This document shows positions 1-6,381 of a stretch of DNA of 6,716 nucleotides, one piece after another; position 1 is the first letter of the stretch; each line of letters begins with the position of its first letter. Under the pieces are notes generated by a model. It did not search any database. It was not told the origin of the DNA and saw nothing but the letters and a program-made list of their open reading frames with translations. Source of the DNA: Bacillota bacterium (GTDB lineage Bacteria; Bacillota; Bacilli; Bacillales_B; DSM-18226); the NCBI GenBank assembly GCA_021821235.1, contig JAKACS010000171.1:1-6716 (forward strand), given 5' to 3'. The translations under genes were made by a program, and so were the position numbers.

Positions 1-477
1 ACGAACGAGTACTACCTGTCGCAAAATATTGCCGTGATCCATAAAAAGCCAACTCCGGTGCAAATTGTTCACGTCAATTATCCGAAGAGAAGCGCGGCTG
101 TAATAACGGAAGCGTATTTCAAACAAGCATCTACAACGGATTACAACGGAGTCTACAAAGGGAAATACATTGATTTTGAAGCAAAAGAAACGGAAAGTGC
201 AACTTCCTTCCCGTTAAAAAATTTTCATGACCACCAAATCCGCCATATGGAGGCCGTTATCCGGCAAGGCGGAATCTGCTTCGTCATTGTTCGTTTTTCC
301 GTTTTTCAACAAGTCTATTTACTTGAAGCAAAACATTTATTGGATTTTTGGGGGAGAATGGAGTCCGGAGGCAGGAAATCAATCACAAAAAAAGAAATAG
401 AACAAATGGCTCACTACATTCCGCTTGGATTTCGGCCGAGAATTGACTATATTAAAGTAATAGACAATCTCTTATAG
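1..477 (+). CDS. recU: Holliday junction resolvase RecU (3' part; 5' end outside window)
   Basis: RecU cuts Holliday junctions symmetrically during recombinational repair and chromosome segregation in Firmicutes. The reading frame is open from base 1, so 158 codons plus the stop are visible and the gene starts outside the window. A GTG at 34 could be mistaken for the start, but the frame upstream of it encodes [11 protein letters not shown], which matches RecU, so the true start is further left. Aligning by memory with the B. subtilis protein (about 200 residues), roughly 40 N-terminal residues are missing. The nuclease core is intact: TTDYNG with its Asp at visible residue 47 (B. subtilis D88), and YIDFEAKE with Glu 60 and Lys 62 (E101 and K103), the metal-binding catalytic set. 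NFHDHQ and the PRIDYIK end are also family features. ponA follows after 49 bases on the same strand, the known recU-ponA operon arrangement. Identity is very secure. Confidence 0.96.
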   Translation, partial: TNEYYLSQNIAVIHKKPTPVQIVHVNYPKRSAAVITEAYFKQASTTDYNGVYKGKYIDFEAKETESATSFPLKNFHDHQIRHMEAVIRQGGICFVIVRFSVFQQVYLLEAKHLLDFWGRMESGGRKSITKKEIEQMAHYIPLGFRPRIDYIKVIDNLL

Positions 478-526
478 CTTGTCTTAGGCTATGTTTGGTG
501 AAGTTTAGAAAGGAAGGAACTTTAGA

Positions 527-3160
527 ATGGCAGAACAATCTCAATCAAGGGAGGAACGCCGGAAGCAACTCAAGGCGACCAACGCTAAAGGCAGCAAAAA
601 GCGCAAGAAAAAATCAGGCGGAATTTTTAAAAAAATATTTCTGACGCTGATCGCGCTTGGTATTGTTGGGATGCTTGCCGGAGTAGCTACCGCTGCCTAT
701 CTGGTTAAAGATGCGCCCAAACTTGATCCTAAATTATTAAAAGATCCAATTGCTTCAAAAATTTTAGATATGAATCAGAAGCCAATTGTTGAAGTAGGTG
801 CCACAAACAGAGAGTATGTGGCGATCAAGGATGTGCCTGCCATTGTGAAAAATGCGTTTATTGCAACTGAAGATTCACGCTTTTATAAACACCATGGCAT
901 TGACCCAATTCGTCTCGTTGGAGCTGTCCTTGCGAATTTCAAAGAAGGATTTGGTGCAGAAGGCGGCAGTACGATTACACAGCAAGTGGTCAAAAATTCA
1001 TTTTTAACGCAGGAAAAAACAATCAAACGAAAAGTACAAGAAGCATGGCTTGCCTATCAGCTCGAGCAAAAGTACACAAAACAGCAGATTTTAGAAATGT
1101 ACTTAAACAAAATTTTTATGGGCGGGAATACGTATGGTGTTGCTACAGCCGCAAAAGTTTATTTTGGAAAAACTTTACAGGATATTTCCTTGCCGGAAGC
1201 AGCCTTGCTTGCCGGACTGCCACAAAGTCCAAATAATTATGATCCGTTTCGTAATCCTGCTGCAGCTGAAAAACGACGTAATGTTGTTTTATCGCTAATG
1301 TATCAGAATGGTTATATCTCCAAGTCACAAATGGAAAGCGCACAAAAGGTATCCGTGAAGTCCATGCTCGTTAAGGAAGATCAGCGAAAACTAAATGAGA
1401 AACCGTATGATGCTTTTGTTGATGCGGTCATTGATGAGGTGAAGAAAGCTGGCAATTTTGATATCTTTTCCGATGGCTTAACAATTTATACGACACTGGA
1501 TCCAAATGCGCAGCTTTATGTCGATAAAATTCTGAACACAAACGACATAATTAACTACCCAGATGATAAATTTCAAGCCGGCATTACCCTGCTTGATACA
1601 AAAACAGGCGAAGTTCGAGCAATTGGTGGCGGCCGCAATCAAAAAGTCCGCCGCGGGTTTAACTATGCGATTGACAGCATGCGCCAGCCTGGCTCAACGA
1701 TTAAACCGATTCTTGATTATGGTCCAGCAATCGAATATTTGCAATGGGGAACATATCATATGATTGTCGATAAGCCAAGTAAATATTCAAACGGTACACC
1801 TTATGGAAACTGGGATGGCCGCTATTTTGGGCCGATGACGATTCGGACAGCGCTGCAAATGTCGCGCAATACGCCGGCTGTTCAAACATTGCAGCAAGTT
1901 GGTACTGACAAAGCAAAAACGTTTGCAAATAAACTTGGCATTCCGTTAAAGGAAGTTTATGAATCGTATGCAATCGGCGGTTTGAGCGATGGGGTATCAA
2001 CAATGGAAATGGCAGGCGCATACAGCGCATTCGGCAACAATGGTTTTTACACACCGCCGCATACTGTTACGAAAATTAAGCTCCGTGACGGAACGGAAAT
2101 TAATACGACACCGGAAACAAAAGTCGTGATGAAAGATTACACGGCCTTCATGATTACGGATATGCTAAAAAGCGTATTGGAACCGCCAGGAACCGGTACA
2201 GCGGCAAAGGTGCCCGGGCTGCCAATTGCTGGTAAATCCGGAACGACCAACTATACTGAGGCGGAAATGAAAAAATACAATATCACGAACAATAAAGCTG
2301 TTCCAGACGCCTGGTTTAATGGTTATACAACCAACTACACAGCATCCGTTTGGACCGGTTACAGCAGCCGCTCAACACCAGTTGAGCCTGGTTCAGACCA
2401 AAAAATCGCGCAGCTGATCTTTAAAAATTTAATGGCCTATGTTTCAAAAGATAAGAACACACCTGACTTTACGATGCCAAAGAGCGTTCAAAAAGTAAGG
2501 ATTGAAAAAGGGACAATGCAATTGGCTAGTGATTATACACCGGATAGCGAAGTTCTGACAGAATATGCTGTAAAAGGGTATGCACCTAAAGAAGTATCTA
2601 CCAAGTTTGCAAAACCTGATGCACCGGGAAACGCAGCCGCAAGCTTTGATCAGGGGAAAAATGAAATAACCCTTTCATGGGATTACGGAAAACCTGCTCA
2701 ATTTGATGTATCGGTTTCGATCAACAACGGAGCAGAACAAAAATTGACATCGACTTCCGATAAGAGCTTAAAGATTGCAAACCCAACACCGGGTGCAAAG
2801 TATTTGTTCAAAATCATTGCCGTTAACGGCCGGCAGACAAGTGACCCAGCGACCGCTGCTGTTGACATCCCTGCACCGCCTGCAGGCAACCAAGGAAATG
2901 CAAATGGAGGCCAAGGAGATCAGGGAAATCCGAATGCAACGACACCGCCTCCAGCAAATCCAAATACGGGAAATCCAAATGCAGGTAATGGAAATGAGAA
3001 TGGGAACGGAGCTGGCAGCGGCAACGGCGGTAATGGGGGAAGCGGTACAGGCACACCTTCAGGAACCGGAAGCACCAATCCTGCTAGCGGTACAGGAACG
3101 CCGGCGAATGGAACACCTGCTAATCCAGCCGGAACACCTTCTCCGAAAACTGGCCAATAA
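527..3160 (+). CDS. ponA: Class A penicillin-binding protein 1A/1B (bifunctional transglycosylase/transpeptidase)
   Basis: PonA polymerises lipid II into glycan strands and cross-links them outside the membrane; it is the main class A PBP of Bacillus and acts in wall elongation and division. The 877-residue protein starts at the ATG at 527, preceded by AAAGGAAGG at 509-517. Residues 1-36 are a charged, Lys/Arg-rich cytoplasmic tail, and about 37-60 form the single membrane anchor. The GT51 glycosyltransferase domain covers about 75-255, with ATEDSRFY (catalytic E115), GGSTITQQ (147-154), RKVQEAWLA (second Glu, E172) and ILEMYLN. The transpeptidase domain covers about 350-640, with STIK (nucleophile S390, K393), SRN (446-448) and KSGTT (570-574). 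Residues about 697-782 look like a fibronectin type III module, and 783-877 are a Gly/Asn/Pro/Thr-rich tail. All catalytic motifs are intact, and the length is near the roughly 900 residues I recall for B. subtilis PonA. recU lies upstream in the same orientation; a hairpin terminator begins 4 bases after the stop. Confidence 0.97.
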   Translation: MAEQSQSREERRKQLKATNAKGSKKRKKKSGGIFKKIFLTLIALGIVGMLAGVATAAYLVKDAPKLDPKLLKDPIASKILDMNQKPIVEVGATNREYVAIKDVPAIVKNAFIATEDSRFYKHHGIDPIRLVGAVLANFKEGFGAEGGSTITQQVVKNSFLTQEKTIKRKVQEAWLAYQLEQKYTKQQILEMYLNKIFMGGNTYGVATAAKVYFGKTLQDISLPEAALLAGLPQSPNNYDPFRNPAAAEKRRNVVLSLMYQNGYISKSQMESAQKVSVKSMLVKEDQRKLNEKPYDAFVDAVIDEVKKAGNFDIFSDGLTIYTTLDPNAQLYVDKILNTNDIINYPDDKFQAGITLLDTKTGEVRAIGGGRNQKVRRGFNYAIDSMRQPGSTIKPILDYGPAIEYLQWGTYHMIVDKPSKYSNGTPYGNWDGRYFGPMTIRTALQMSRNTPAVQTLQQVGTDKAKTFANKLGIPLKEVYESYAIGGLSDGVSTMEMAGAYSAFGNNGFYTPPHTVTKIKLRDGTEINTTPETKVVMKDYTAFMITDMLKSVLEPPGTGTAAKVPGLPIAGKSGTTNYTEAEMKKYNITNNKAVPDAWFNGYTTNYTASVWTGYSSRSTPVEPGSDQKIAQLIFKNLMAYVSKDKNTPDFTMPKSVQKVRIEKGTMQLASDYTPDSEVLTEYAVKGYAPKEVSTKFAKPDAPGNAAASFDQGKNEITLSWDYGKPAQFDVSVSINNGAEQKLTSTSDKSLKIANPTPGAKYLFKIIAVNGRQTSDPATAAVDIPAPPAGNQGNANGGQGDQGNPNATTPPPANPNTGNPNAGNGNENGNGAGSGNGGNGGSGTGTPSGTGSTNPASGTGTPANGTPANPAGTPSPKTGQ
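2873..3157 (+). repeat. Low-complexity tail coding region of ponA
   Basis: This segment encodes PonA residues 783-877, almost entirely Gly, Asn, Pro, Thr, Ala and Ser, with imperfect repeats of NPN, GNGN, GTGTP and ANGTPANP type. At base level, short near-copies such as GGAAATCC(A/G)AATGCA recur (around 2925 and 2970). The tail would sit outside the membrane after the fibronectin-like module, probably as a flexible spacer in the wall. Comparable Asn/Gly-rich ends occur in other Bacillus PonA proteins, so its presence is not unusual; its exact sequence is expected to vary between strains. Confidence 0.75.
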
Positions 3161-3163
3161 AAT

Positions 3164-3198
3164 AAAAAGCGTCTAGGTAGTTTTCCTAGACGCTTTTT
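3164..3198. terminator. Bidirectional intrinsic terminator between convergent ponA and ypoC
   Basis: A perfect inverted repeat has arms AAAAAGCGTCTAGG (3164-3177) and CCTAGACGCTTTTT (3185-3198) around a 7-base loop. The A-run on the left and T-run on the right give a U-tract to transcripts from either strand. It starts 4 bases after the ponA stop, so it ends recU-ponA on the + strand. It also ends the ypoC transcript on the minus strand. The ypoC stop codon (3173-3175) and its last eight sense codons fall inside the hairpin, so coding and terminator functions share these bases. Confidence 0.92.
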
Positions 3199-3526
3199 TC
3201 ATGGCCAATTTCTTGCGATAAAGTTTTTCCTGTTCCACCATCAACTCCGACAACTGGATAAAAGAATGGTAAAGCTCGGGTCTTGAAGAGATAAATTCCA
3301 ATCGTTCAGCAACATTTATCGGCTTAACACCCAATTCAGAAAAAACGATTGCCGAGCTACTAATTTGGTTCATTTCATTACTATGAAGCAAAAACTGTTT
3401 AAATAACTTGATTCCTGCTTCCATTCGTTCAATCACCATTTCTCTGTTTCGAGATCGTTGTTCATCTATGAGTACTGCTTTTATTTTTTCCCATTCCTCC
3501 AGCAGTTCTTCGATGACTTTATCCAT
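3173..3526 (-). CDS. ypoC: YpoC-like small protein of unknown function
   Basis: A 117-residue protein, assigned to YpoC mainly from its position directly after nth and beside ponA, and from general resemblance to that family; its biochemical role is unknown. It begins MDKVIEELLEEWEKIK and is highly charged and probably mostly helical, without signal peptide or membrane segment, so likely cytoplasmic. The C-terminus is strongly basic (KKLAMKKASRKTT), which could suit nucleic-acid or partner binding, though that is only inference. The ATG at 3526 overlaps the end of nth by 8 bases (ATGGATAA holds both the start and the nth stop), so translation is probably coupled. GGAAGGCGGAG just upstream supplies a ribosome binding site. 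The last eight sense codons and the stop lie in the terminator hairpin shared with ponA. Confidence 0.82.
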   Translation of the reverse strand: MDKVIEELLEEWEKIKAVLIDEQRSRNREMVIERMEAGIKLFKQFLLHSNEMNQISSSAIVFSELGVKPINVAERLEFISSRPELYHSFIQLSELMVEQEKLYRKKLAMKKASRKTT

Positions 3527-4181
3527 TGAGCTCCGCCTTCCCTTTCATCCGCTTCTTGCCTTCTCTGCAAAGATCAAGCAATTGACATTCCGCACATTTT
3601 GGATTTTGCGCTTTGCAATGGTATCTGCCGAAAAAAATTAGGCGGTGATGGGTTATCGACCATTCATCTTTTGGAATTTTTCGCATTAGCGTTTTTTCTA
3701 CCTCTAACACAGAATCTTTCCATCGGCAGATAGCCAATCGTTTACTTACTCTTTCGACATGGGTGTCGACGGCAATCGCCGGTTCCCCGAAAGCGACGGA
3801 GACAACGACGTTCGCGGTTTTTCTTCCCACTCCCGGAAGCTTCGTCAGTTCGTCCCGATCTTTTGGAACCTGTCCATTATAGTTTTCTAAAAGAATACGG
3901 CATAGGCGTTGTATATTTTTTGCTTTGTTACGATAAAGTCCGATTGAGCGAATATCGTTTTGCAATTCCTCCAATGGGACGTTTAAATAATCCTCAGGCG
4001 TTTTGTATTTTTGAAATAAATTTTTTGTGACTTTATTAACGAGTGCATCTGTACATTGGGCTGATAACGAAACGGCAATCACAAGCTCGAACGGGTTTGA
4101 ATGAATCAGCTCGCAATGCGCTGTTGGAAACATTTCGCCCATTTTATCAAGACAATAACGGATTTGCATCTTATTTAGCAT
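3519..4181 (-). CDS. nth: Endonuclease III (DNA glycosylase/AP lyase, 4Fe-4S)
   Basis: Nth removes oxidised pyrimidines from DNA and nicks the abasic site, the first steps of base-excision repair. The 220-residue protein has the helix-hairpin-helix LPGVGRKTANVV at about 115-126, with catalytic Lys121 (E. coli K120). Catalytic Asp139 lies in VDTHVERVS (E. coli D138). The iron-sulfur cluster motif C-x6-C-x2-C-x5-C uses Cys189, 196, 199 and 205. The length fits the usual 210-220 residues. I chose the ATG at 4181 (MLNKMQIRYCLDKMGEMFP) because it matches the N-terminus I recall for B. subtilis Nth and has AGGTGA at 4186-4191 upstream. The frame stays open to about 4256, but that extension has no family similarity and overlaps a hairpin. 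ypoC overlaps its 3' end; dnaD lies 116 bases upstream. Confidence 0.96.
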   Translation of the reverse strand: MLNKMQIRYCLDKMGEMFPTAHCELIHSNPFELVIAVSLSAQCTDALVNKVTKNLFQKYKTPEDYLNVPLEELQNDIRSIGLYRNKAKNIQRLCRILLENYNGQVPKDRDELTKLPGVGRKTANVVVSVAFGEPAIAVDTHVERVSKRLAICRWKDSVLEVEKTLMRKIPKDEWSITHHRLIFFGRYHCKAQNPKCAECQLLDLCREGKKRMKGKAELNG

Positions 4182-4185
4182 CGAA

Positions 4186-4191
4186 TCACCT
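4186..4191 (-). promoter_or_regulatory. Ribosome binding site deciding the nth start
   Basis: Minus-strand AGGTGA lies four bases before the ATG at 4181. The spacing is somewhat short, but no comparable site precedes the in-frame upstream extension, so this supports the 220-residue form of Nth. Confidence 0.65.
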
Positions 4192-4212
4192 AAAATCCAG
4201 TATAGTTTATTT

Positions 4213-4245
4213 GCAAAAAGAAAACGAGAGAAGTGGCTTCCCTCG
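4213..4245 (-). terminator. Likely intrinsic terminator or attenuator between dnaD and nth
   Basis: On the minus-strand RNA, CGAGGGAAG (4245-4237) can pair with CTTCTCTCG (4233-4225) across a 3-base loop, giving nine pairs of which one is G-U. It is followed directly by TTTTCTTTTT (4224-4215). It begins 52 bases after the dnaD stop and ends about 30 bases before the nth start. Read from the + strand, the G-U pair becomes an A-C mismatch and the T-tract is missing, so the signal is directional. It would end or reduce dnaD transcription before nth. The T-tract is broken by one C, and part of the transcript may read through. Confidence 0.55.
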
Positions 4246-4297
4246 CCGTAATCCAATATCCTTTGAACAATTGAAAAACTTAATTGACAAGCCGTTT

Positions 4298-4999
4298 CTA
4301 TTGCTCAAGCCAATTATAGAAAGACACCGATACTGAAGACTGGGATTCTGCGGAAGCTGTCCGGCTTTGTGTTTGCTTTTGCCGAAACTTTCGTCCTTGC
4401 TGTTTTGCTTGCTCGACCGTTTTAATGCCATTTTTCTTCCATTCAAATAAAATTCGATCGATATAGCGAAAATTCAACTTCCCAGACATAACAGACTCCC
4501 TTAAAGCCGCCTTTATAATTGACGGATCATGATGGTCATCATCCATCCACAATGCGAGCGTTTCGCATTCATACGGTGATAGCGGCCTGCCAAATTCATT
4601 TTCAAAGCAAGTGTATAAATCAGTTTCTTCTGCCTGCACTTGCATGTTGGCCATTTTCTTTTCATTTAAAAGAAATTGTTCTACTAATCTTTCCCACAAT
4701 GGCGCAAGTGAATACTTTTCAAATCGGATTCCATCTTGGGAAAATCCTTCAATTATTTCGATAAACCCATTTTGAATCAACTTTCTTAGCGTTTTTGTAC
4801 ATTCCGTAGTGGAAATGGTCATTCGGGAGGAAAGTTCTTCGGGAGTAGGGAATTCATTCCCTTTTTCAATAAATGATAGCAGTTGTAAAAGTAAGATTAA
4901 TTCATACTCATCTAAATGAAGATTTTTGTATTCGGAAAAAAGGACGGCAGGTACTGTAAGATGGCCTTCCTGTACCCATGACACTAAACTTGTCTTCAT
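4298..4999 (-). CDS. dnaD: DNA replication initiation/restart protein DnaD
   Basis: DnaD acts with DnaB and DnaI to load the replicative helicase at oriC and at stalled forks in Firmicutes, binding and remodelling DNA. The 233-residue protein fits the family size (B. subtilis about 232). The N-terminal winged-helix oligomerisation domain covers about 1-110, including FPTPEELSSRM. The C-terminal DnaD/DnaB2 domain covers about 127-200, starting near LYTCFENEFGRPLSPYECE. It carries the DNA-binding motif YxxxIxxxWxxxxI as Y179, I183, W187 and I192. The protein ends SFYNWLEQ, a shared family ending. The ATG at 4999 (MKTSLVSW) was chosen because it matches the family N-terminus and sits 7 bases after AAAGGAGGTG; a longer in-frame form from a TTG at 5041 would read through that site. 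A terminator-like hairpin follows before nth, and aspB upstream is separated by its own terminator. Confidence 0.95.
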   Translation of the reverse strand: MKTSLVSWVQEGHLTVPAVLFSEYKNLHLDEYELILLLQLLSFIEKGNEFPTPEELSSRMTISTTECTKTLRKLIQNGFIEIIEGFSQDGIRFEKYSLAPLWERLVEQFLLNEKKMANMQVQAEETDLYTCFENEFGRPLSPYECETLALWMDDDHHDPSIIKAALRESVMSGKLNFRYIDRILFEWKKNGIKTVEQAKQQGRKFRQKQTQSRTASAESQSSVSVSFYNWLEQ

Positions 5000-5006
5000 A
5001 ACATGA

Positions 5007-5016
5007 CACCTCCTTT
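5007..5016 (-). promoter_or_regulatory. Strong ribosome binding site deciding the dnaD start
   Basis: Minus-strand AAAGGAGGTG is an almost full match to the 16S rRNA 3' end, placed 7 bases before the ATG at 4999. An earlier ATG at 5004-5002 is out of frame, only two bases from the site, and meets a stop after two codons. Confidence 0.9.
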
Positions 5017-5018
5017 CT

Positions 5019-5027
5019 AGTATAACA
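5019..5027 (-). promoter_or_regulatory. Possible extended -10 promoter for dnaD
   Basis: The minus-strand sequence TGTTATACT carries TATACT (one base from TATAAT) preceded by the TGn extension that can replace a good -35 box. No TTGACA-like hexamer lies 16-18 bases upstream. With a terminator behind aspB, dnaD needs a promoter somewhere in this gap, and this is the best candidate. A start point about 7 bases downstream would fall within the ribosome binding site and give a leader of only about 13 bases, which lowers my confidence. Confidence 0.4.
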
Positions 5028-5100
5028 CGAACAAACAGCAAGAAGGTAGCTGGATTTGATTTCCGCTTAAAGTAGCTCCCAGCGGCATCTCGTCTTGATT

Positions 5101-5140
5101 AAAAAAAGATGGCCACAGGTCTGTGGGGCCATCTTTTTTA
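5101..5140 (-). terminator. Intrinsic terminator downstream of aspB
   Basis: The stem pairs GATGGCCACAG (5108-5118) with CTGTGGGGCCATC (5121-5134 region), with a two-G bulge and a small loop, and is flanked by an A-run (5101-5107) and a T-run (5134-5139). On the minus strand the RNA hairpin is followed by seven U, ideal for ending the ypmB-aspB transcript about 22 bases after the aspB stop. It lies before dnaD, so it separates the two transcription units. This gap (5000-5156) holds no gene that I can support. Confidence 0.9.
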
Positions 5141-5156
5141 TGTTTTAAAATCTTCT

Positions 5157-6353
5157 TTAGTTTACTTGTGCTTTTGCTTGGATGAATTCACGGATTCTCT
5201 TAACTGCCTCTTGTAAAAGTTCCAATGAAGTGGCATACGAAAGGCGGATGTTGTCTGCTGCTCCAAATCCGGAACCAGGAATGACAGCGACGTTTGCTTC
5301 TGTCAGCAACGCTGTGGCAAAATCATCAACATTGTCAAACCCCGCAAGTTCAGCTGCCTTTTTAACATTTGGGAACAAATAGAAAGCTCCTTGCGGCTTT
5401 ACGCAGCTAATACCCGGGATCGATACGAGCTGATCATAAATAACTTCCAGTCTCTTTTCAAAAGCAAGGCGCATTTCTTCAACAGGCTCCTGCGGTCCAT
5501 TGTAAGCCGCGATTGCTCCATATTGGGCAGTCGTGGTCGGGTTCGAAGTACTATGGCTAGCAAGGTTCGTCATCGCTTTAATAATTTTTGCATTCCCTGC
5601 AGCATACCCAATCCTCCATCCTGTCATTGAATGCGATTTGGATACACCATTTACAACAATCGTTTGTTCTTTTAATTCGGGAGACAGCTGAGCAACGGAA
5701 ACATGTTTTTGGTCATTGTAGATTAGTTTTTCATATATTTCATCTGAAATGATCAGAATATTGTTTTCCGTACAGACTTCACCGATTTCCTTCAGCTCAT
5801 CTGCTGTGTACAAAACCCCTGTTGGATTGCTCGGAGAATTAATAATGATTGCCTTTGTTTTTTCGGTCAATGCTTCCTGCAATTGTTTAGGAGTGATTTT
5901 AAATTGATTGCTTTCTTCTCCGTCAATATAGACTGGAACCCCTCCGGCAAGTTTCACTTGCTCGGGGTAGCTTACCCAGTAAGGAGTCGGAATCATAACT
6001 TCATCGCCATCGTTCAAAATAGCTTGAAACAATGTGTAAAGCACATGCTTTGCACCGCTGCCTACGATAATTTCTGATGGTTCGTACGTTAGCTCCTGGT
6101 CGCGCTTGAATTTCTCAATAATCGCTTTTTTCAAAAGCGGCAATCCTGCAGAAGGGGTGTATTTCGTTTTCCCTTCCGTCATTGACTGATATGCTGCTTC
6201 AATGATGTGCATTGGTGTGTTAAAATCGGGCTCTCCAGCACCAAGACCAATAACGTCCACACCTTGCTCTTTTAATTCTTTTGCCTTTGCTGTAATTGCC
6301 AATGTCGATGACGGGGTTAGCGCCTTAACCCTGTTTGCCAACACTACTTCCAT
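5157..6353 (-). CDS. aspB: Aspartate-type aminotransferase, class I/II fold, PLP-dependent
   Basis: AspB-type enzymes transfer the amino group between aspartate and 2-oxoglutarate (oxaloacetate/glutamate), linking the citric acid cycle to the aspartate family and asparagine. The 398-residue protein has the fold-type I landmarks: GSGAKH (98-103, cofactor phosphate), PYWVSYPEQ (124-132, ring stacking at W126), NSPSNPTG (172-179, N176), SDEIYEKL (203-210, D204 and Y207), the Schiff-base lysine K239 in VSKSHSMTGWRIGY, and R370 in NIRLSYA, which binds the substrate carboxylate. It closely resembles B. subtilis AspB along its whole length, with about three extra N-terminal residues. The ATG at 6353 has GGAGGA six bases upstream. 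ypmB ends 28 bases upstream on the same strand, suggesting one operon, and a strong terminator follows. Substrate preference is inferred from the subgroup; some relatives also act on other amino acids or prephenate. Confidence 0.95.
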   Translation of the reverse strand: MEVVLANRVKALTPSSTLAITAKAKELKEQGVDVIGLGAGEPDFNTPMHIIEAAYQSMTEGKTKYTPSAGLPLLKKAIIEKFKRDQELTYEPSEIIVGSGAKHVLYTLFQAILNDGDEVMIPTPYWVSYPEQVKLAGGVPVYIDGEESNQFKITPKQLQEALTEKTKAIIINSPSNPTGVLYTADELKEIGEVCTENNILIISDEIYEKLIYNDQKHVSVAQLSPELKEQTIVVNGVSKSHSMTGWRIGYAAGNAKIIKAMTNLASHSTSNPTTTAQYGAIAAYNGPQEPVEEMRLAFEKRLEVIYDQLVSIPGISCVKPQGAFYLFPNVKKAAELAGFDNVDDFATALLTEANVAVIPGSGFGAADNIRLSYATSLELLQEAVKRIREFIQAKAQVN

Positions 6354-6381
6354 GTTTTTTCCTCCGTTCTACCGAAAAATA

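Noticed and set aside
474..492. Short inverted repeat ATAGC/GCTAT over the recU stop as a terminator
   Set aside because: It has only five pairs and no T-tract, and recU and ponA are expected to be cotranscribed.
1701..2054. 117-codon minus-strand open frame inside ponA
   Set aside because: It is antisense to the conserved transpeptidase domain, resembles no family I know, and shows no sign of its own start signals.
2775..3176. 133-codon open frame on the + strand overlapping the ponA tail, and a 77-codon minus-strand frame at 2823-3056
   Set aside because: Both lie over the repetitive low-complexity end of ponA, have skewed composition and no recognisable domain. ponA is certain in this stretch.
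4199..4204. Minus-strand TATACT upstream of nth as a -10 box
   Set aside because: There is no TG extension and no -35-like hexamer at 15-18 bases upstream. A promoter for nth is plausible after the terminator-like hairpin but is not supported well enough to annotate.
4182..4256. Longer Nth start at 4256 adding 25 residues
   Set aside because: The extension does not resemble Nth, covers the hairpin and T-tract, and the ATG at 4181 has a ribosome binding site and a matching N-terminus.
5000..5041. Longer DnaD start (TTG at 5041) adding 14 residues
   Set aside because: The extra codons read through the strong ribosome binding site of the ATG at 4999, and the added residues do not match the family.
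5063..5085. CCGCT/AGCGG inverted repeat in the aspB-dnaD gap as an operator or leader structure
   Set aside because: It has only five pairs with a 13-base loop; this can easily arise by chance.
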